A stretch of DNA of 7,081 nucleotides from Solirubrobacterales bacterium (lineage in GTDB: Bacteria; Actinomycetota; Thermoleophilia; Solirubrobacterales; Solirubrobacteraceae), in NCBI GenBank assembly GCA_019240015.1, contig JAFAZB010000043.1, positions 1 to 7,081 of the forward strand, given 5' to 3'. Of this stretch, positions 5,296 to 7,081 are shown piece by piece. Within the stretch, counting starts at the first letter, position 1; every line of letters begins with the position of its first letter. The notes under the pieces were generated by a model. It searched no databases and was not told where the DNA came from. It saw nothing but the letters and a program-made list of their open reading frames with translations. The position numbers were made by a program, and so were the translations under genes.

Positions 5296-5850
5296 CTATG
5301 GGCGCGCCGGCCGCTTCTTCGCCTTCGCACCCTTCGCTGCGCCCTTGTGCGCGGTCGAGCTCGGCGCGGTCGTGGTCGTGGGGGTCGTGTTGGCGGTGGC
5401 GGTGGCGGTTGGAGGCGGGATCGTCCCGATCGGCTGCGAGCTGCAGACCGTCGTCCCAGTCACCTTCGGAGCCTTGCGCCCGGAATACGTGGCGACGAAC
5501 TTGGCGACCTCGATCGCGTCTTGGCCGACGACCACGTTCTGGGGCATGTAGGCGCCCGAGAAGCCACCGTTCTCGATCGCGTAGAGCACGCGCGTGACCG
5601 GGCGCTCGCAGCGGATGTCGAAGTCCGGTCCGTTGTTGGCCTGCGCCGTACGGACGTTGGGAGCCGATCCTTGGGTGGCCGCATAGGACAGCGTGTGACA
5701 GCCCGAGCAGCGCTGGTTGAACAGCACGGCGCCCGCGTACAGGGAGCTCGCCTTGGGAACCGCGATTCGCTGGGTCCCGCAGGCGACCGCGACCGCCGCC
5801 ACGGCGATCATTGCACTCGCGAGGAGAAGGACCCTGACCGGCCGGCTCAT
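5296..5850 (-). CDS. Cytochrome c lipoprotein (c-type haem, one CxxCH)
   Basis: The product is 184 residues from ATG5850. A lipoprotein signal peptide (MSRPVRVLLL, then an Ala/Val-rich core) ends in the lipobox 'AVAC' with Cys24, so the mature protein should be lipid-anchored outside the cytoplasmic membrane. One class I cytochrome c domain follows, with haem-binding CSGCH (Cys48, Cys51, His52) and a likely axial Met102 in 'GAYMPQ'. The C-terminal helix 'DAIEVAKFVATYSG' (111-124) is typical. Cys81 and Cys136 are extra and might form a disulfide. The tail (about 140-184) is low-complexity Thr/Pro/Ala and then strongly Lys-rich, perhaps for cell-wall contact. ATG5865 and ATG5880 are alternative starts. 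ATG5850 gives the best signal peptide and lies 10 nt from a -10-like core. The protein probably passes electrons at the cell surface; its partner is unknown, though the divergent cupredoxin-like lipoprotein is a candidate. Confidence 0.88.
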   Translation of the reverse strand: MSRPVRVLLLASAMIAVAAVAVACGTQRIAVPKASSLYAGAVLFNQRCSGCHTLSYAATQGSAPNVRTAQANNGPDFDIRCERPVTRVLYAIENGGFSGAYMPQNVVVGQDAIEVAKFVATYSGRKAPKVTGTTVCSSQPIGTIPPPTATATANTTPTTTTAPSSTAHKGAAKGAKAKKRPARP

Positions 5851-5860
5851 GCGCGTCGAG

Positions 5861-5868
5861 ATCATAAT
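5861..5868. promoter_or_regulatory. Symmetric -10 core between divergent lipoprotein genes, candidate bidirectional promoter
   Basis: ATCATAAT contains CATAAT on the plus strand (5863-5868) and TATGAT on the minus strand (5866-5861), each matching TATAAT at five of six positions. The core is exactly 10 nt from ATG5850 (minus) and 10 nt from ATG5879 (plus). At that distance both transcripts would start a few bases from the ATG, so they would be leaderless or nearly so. Neither side has a recognisable -35 or a good Shine-Dalgarno. Confidence 0.5.
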
Positions 5869-5878
5869 CGGATCCCCC

Positions 5879-6277
5879 ATGTCCGGGCCCCGCGCATATT
5901 CGGACCCGAGGCCCGGACCGCGTGCACTCGCCGCCGTGCTGATCGCCTGCGCGAGCCTGCTGGGCGCCTGCTCGCCGACGCGCGTCGTGGGAGCCGGCCG
6001 GACATTTCAGCTGGCCCTGATCGAGTACCGGATCGTCCCCGACAAGGTCCGCGCCCCGGCCGGTCCGCTCACGATCGAGGTCCACAACTACGGCCGCCTG
6101 ACCCACAACCTGCAGATCTCCCAGAACGGCCTCGCCAACGCCACCACCAAGCCGATCGCGCCCGGCGGCACCGTGCAGCTGGACGTCACGCTGGCCCCGG
6201 GCGAGTACTCGCTGAGCTCCACGATCCTCTCCGACCAGGCGCTCGGGGCCTACGGAACGCTGGTCATCACCTCGTGA
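5879..6277 (+). CDS. Cupredoxin-fold lipoprotein with a degenerate copper site
   Basis: The product has 132 residues. The signal peptide has an Arg/Pro-rich start, a hydrophobic stretch 'ALAAVLIACASL' and a lipobox 'LGAC' with Cys31, so the mature protein should be anchored outside the membrane. The rest is one plastocyanin-like beta sandwich: 'FQLALIEYRIVPDKVRAPAG' (43-62), 'TIEVHNYGRLTHNLQI' (65-80), then 'LAPGEYSLSST' and 'GAYGTLVIT'. In copper-binding relatives the first ligand is the His of the 'THN' segment, kept here as His76. The later Cys, His and Met ligands align with Ser114, Asp119 and Ala124, so a normal type 1 copper site is not expected. A structural, chaperone-like or non-copper binding role is possible. 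ATG5879 is chosen because it gives a compact signal peptide and sits 10 nt after a -10-like core; the frame is open further upstream but overlaps the cytochrome gene. Confidence 0.82.
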   Translation: MSGPRAYSDPRPGPRALAAVLIACASLLGACSPTRVVGAGRTFQLALIEYRIVPDKVRAPAGPLTIEVHNYGRLTHNLQISQNGLANATTKPIAPGGTVQLDVTLAPGEYSLSSTILSDQALGAYGTLVITS

Positions 6278-6324
6278 CGGCGCGGCAGGAGCACTCGATC
6301 CGACGACGAAATAAGGGCTTCTCC

Positions 6325-6410
6325 CCGGCGCCGGCCGTTGAGACGTTCGCCCCACGCAGCTGTACGCGCGATCGTCCTCTCACGGCGGCAACCAGAGGGG
6401 CCGGCGCCGG
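6325..6410. repeat. Two copies of a 10-bp palindrome upstream of the flavin reductase gene
   Basis: CCGGCGCCGG occurs at 6325-6334 and 6401-6410, start to start 76 bp. Each copy is a perfect inverted repeat. The second ends 19 nt before the TATAAC box at 6430, so a bound protein would cover the -35 region. They could be operator sites, or the two could pair with each other and help end the upstream lipoprotein transcript. GC-only palindromes are frequent by chance in such DNA. The remainder of 6278-6491 has no supported gene. Confidence 0.3.
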
Positions 6411-6429
6411 GGGGGCCAGCTTCGCGCGG

Positions 6430-6435
6430 TATAAC
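6430..6435 (+). promoter_or_regulatory. Candidate -10 box for the flavin reductase gene
   Basis: TATAAC matches TATAAT at five of six positions and stands out in GC-rich DNA, 56 nt before ATG6492. No convincing -35 lies 16-18 nt upstream. A second, weaker possibility is TTGAGA (6338-6343) with TGTACG (6361-6366) at 17-nt spacing. Confidence 0.4.
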
Positions 6436-6491
6436 CAGGCAGTCGAGACCCGGGGGCGACGACACCGGGCAACACCCACACCGCGGCCACG

Positions 6492-7016
6492 ATGAGCGAG
6501 CAGGCGAACAACGGCGGTTGCGATCCCGAGCTGTTCCGGGAGGTGTTCGGGCGGTTCGCGACCGGCGTCGCCGTGATCACGAGCGCGGGACCCACCGGCG
6601 CTGGCGGCATGACCGCGAACGCGATCTGCTCACTCTCGCTCGACCCGCTGCTCGCGCTGGTGTGCTTCGAGAACCGCGCCCGCACGCTGCCGATCGTCCG
6701 CGAAGCGGGGCGGTTCGGGGTCAACGTGCTCACTTCGCATCAGGAAGGACTCGCGGGCGTGTTCGCCTCGAAGCTGCCCGAGGCCGAGAAGCTCGAGGGT
6801 GTCGAGCACAGAATCGAGCACGGCGTGCCGATCATCGAGGGCTCCCTGGCGTGGGCCGCCTGCCGCCTTACCGAGCTGATCGCGGGCGGCGACCACACGA
6901 TTGCGATCGGCGAGGTGGTGGGCATGGGACTCGGCAGCGGCGACCCGCTGCTCTGGTACACGGGCCGCTACCACACGTGGATCGGCGACGAGGCCAACCC
7001 GGGGTTGGAGCGGTAG
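6492..7016 (+). CDS. Flavin reductase-like protein (FMN-binding split barrel)
   Basis: The 174-residue product matches in length and motif order the flavin reductase family that includes HpaC, RutF and other small components of two-component flavin monooxygenases. These use NAD(P)H to reduce free FMN or FAD for a partner oxygenase, or carry a bound flavin. Visible signatures are 'FREVFGRFATGVAVITS' (15-31), 'GGMTANAICSLSLDPLLALVCF' in two adjoining segments (about 38-59, flavin-phosphate binding), 'GRFGVNVLTSHQEGLAGVFAS' (75-95), 'GGDHTIAIGEVVGM' (136-149) and 'PLLWYTGRYHTW' (about 156-167). No signal peptide is present, so it should be cytoplasmic. ATG6492 gives a start of normal length but has no Shine-Dalgarno. 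No monooxygenase gene is in view, so the partner and the physiological role are unknown. It is probably transcribed alone from the candidate promoter near 6430. Confidence 0.92.
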   Translation: MSEQANNGGCDPELFREVFGRFATGVAVITSAGPTGAGGMTANAICSLSLDPLLALVCFENRARTLPIVREAGRFGVNVLTSHQEGLAGVFASKLPEAEKLEGVEHRIEHGVPIIEGSLAWAACRLTELIAGGDHTIAIGEVVGMGLGSGDPLLWYTGRYHTWIGDEANPGLER

Positions 7017-7021
7017 GCGAG

Positions 7022-7075
7022 GGGCGCGCCGCGGGCGCCGCGCGCCCGTCGCGGCCCGCGGGCGCCGCGCGCCCG
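7022..7075 (+). terminator. Tandem GC hairpins after the flavin reductase gene
   Basis: A 19-bp sequence is repeated exactly at 7030-7048 and 7057-7075 (27-bp period). Each copy folds as CGGGCGC-CGC-GCGCCCG, a perfect 7-bp stem. GGGCGCGC (7022-7029) can also pair with GCGCGCCC (7040-7047) in a competing fold. It starts 5 nt after the stop codon, so a termination role is likely although no T-run is visible. The array may continue past the window edge. Confidence 0.5.
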
Positions 7076-7081
7076 CCGCCC

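Noticed and set aside
5261..6495. Long open frames on both strands (364 codons minus, 409 codons plus) across the lipoprotein region
   Set aside because: Both run through the cytochrome c and cupredoxin genes, have Arg/Gly-rich low-information sequence, and lack signal peptides or domains. The two lipoproteins carry clear lipoboxes and a CxxCH haem motif or a cupredoxin fold.

Overview
This is a high-GC bacterial chromosomal window with strong GC bias at third codon positions. It holds housekeeping and metabolic genes and no phage, transposon or CRISPR sequence. The protein styles (a zinc-ribbon plus PAS-like small protein, a Thr/Pro/Lys-tailed cytochrome c lipoprotein beside serS, an M29 aminopeptidase) together with a tRNA lacking an encoded CCA suggest a deep-branching actinobacterium, probably class Thermoleophilia (Solirubrobacterales or a relative). 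That placement is an inference from protein character, not from a marker-gene search.

Layout. At 1-75 (minus) is the N-terminus of a probable fatty-acyl-CoA ligase that runs off the left edge. It diverges from an FAD-linked oxidase resembling alkylglycerone-phosphate synthase (162-1829, plus). An M29 metallo-aminopeptidase (1855-3054, plus) follows in the same direction. GC-rich hairpins end this unit. Next come tRNA-Ser(GGA) (3130-3219), a strong bulged hairpin (3254-3297), a candidate promoter and a small zinc-ribbon/PAS-like protein (3451-4014). That gene meets seryl-tRNA synthetase (4015-5247, minus) stop codon to stop codon with no spacer. Upstream of serS on the same strand is a cytochrome c lipoprotein (5296-5850, minus). 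It is divergent from a cupredoxin-fold lipoprotein (5879-6277, plus). The window ends with a flavin-reductase-like protein (6492-7016, plus) and tandem GC hairpins.

How the genes may work together. The two divergent lipoproteins look like a cell-surface electron-transfer pair, but the cupredoxin partner has lost most of its copper ligands. The cytochrome gene and serS may share a transcript. The acyl-CoA ligase and AGPS-like oxidase could share a lipid theme. A serine tRNA and the enzyme that charges it lie within about 0.8 kb of each other.

The most notable signals are at gene starts rather than a new multigene system. (1) serS has a well-placed Shine-Dalgarno in front of a GTT codon exactly where the family's first residue should be, with no ATG/GTG/TTG nearby. 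(2) A 20-bp tandem duplication separates the ribosome-binding site of the FAD oxidase from its in-frame ATG. (3) A symmetric ATCATAAT core sits exactly 10 nt from both divergent lipoprotein ATGs, which suggests a bidirectional promoter with near-leaderless transcripts. I see no convincing new defence or mobile system here.
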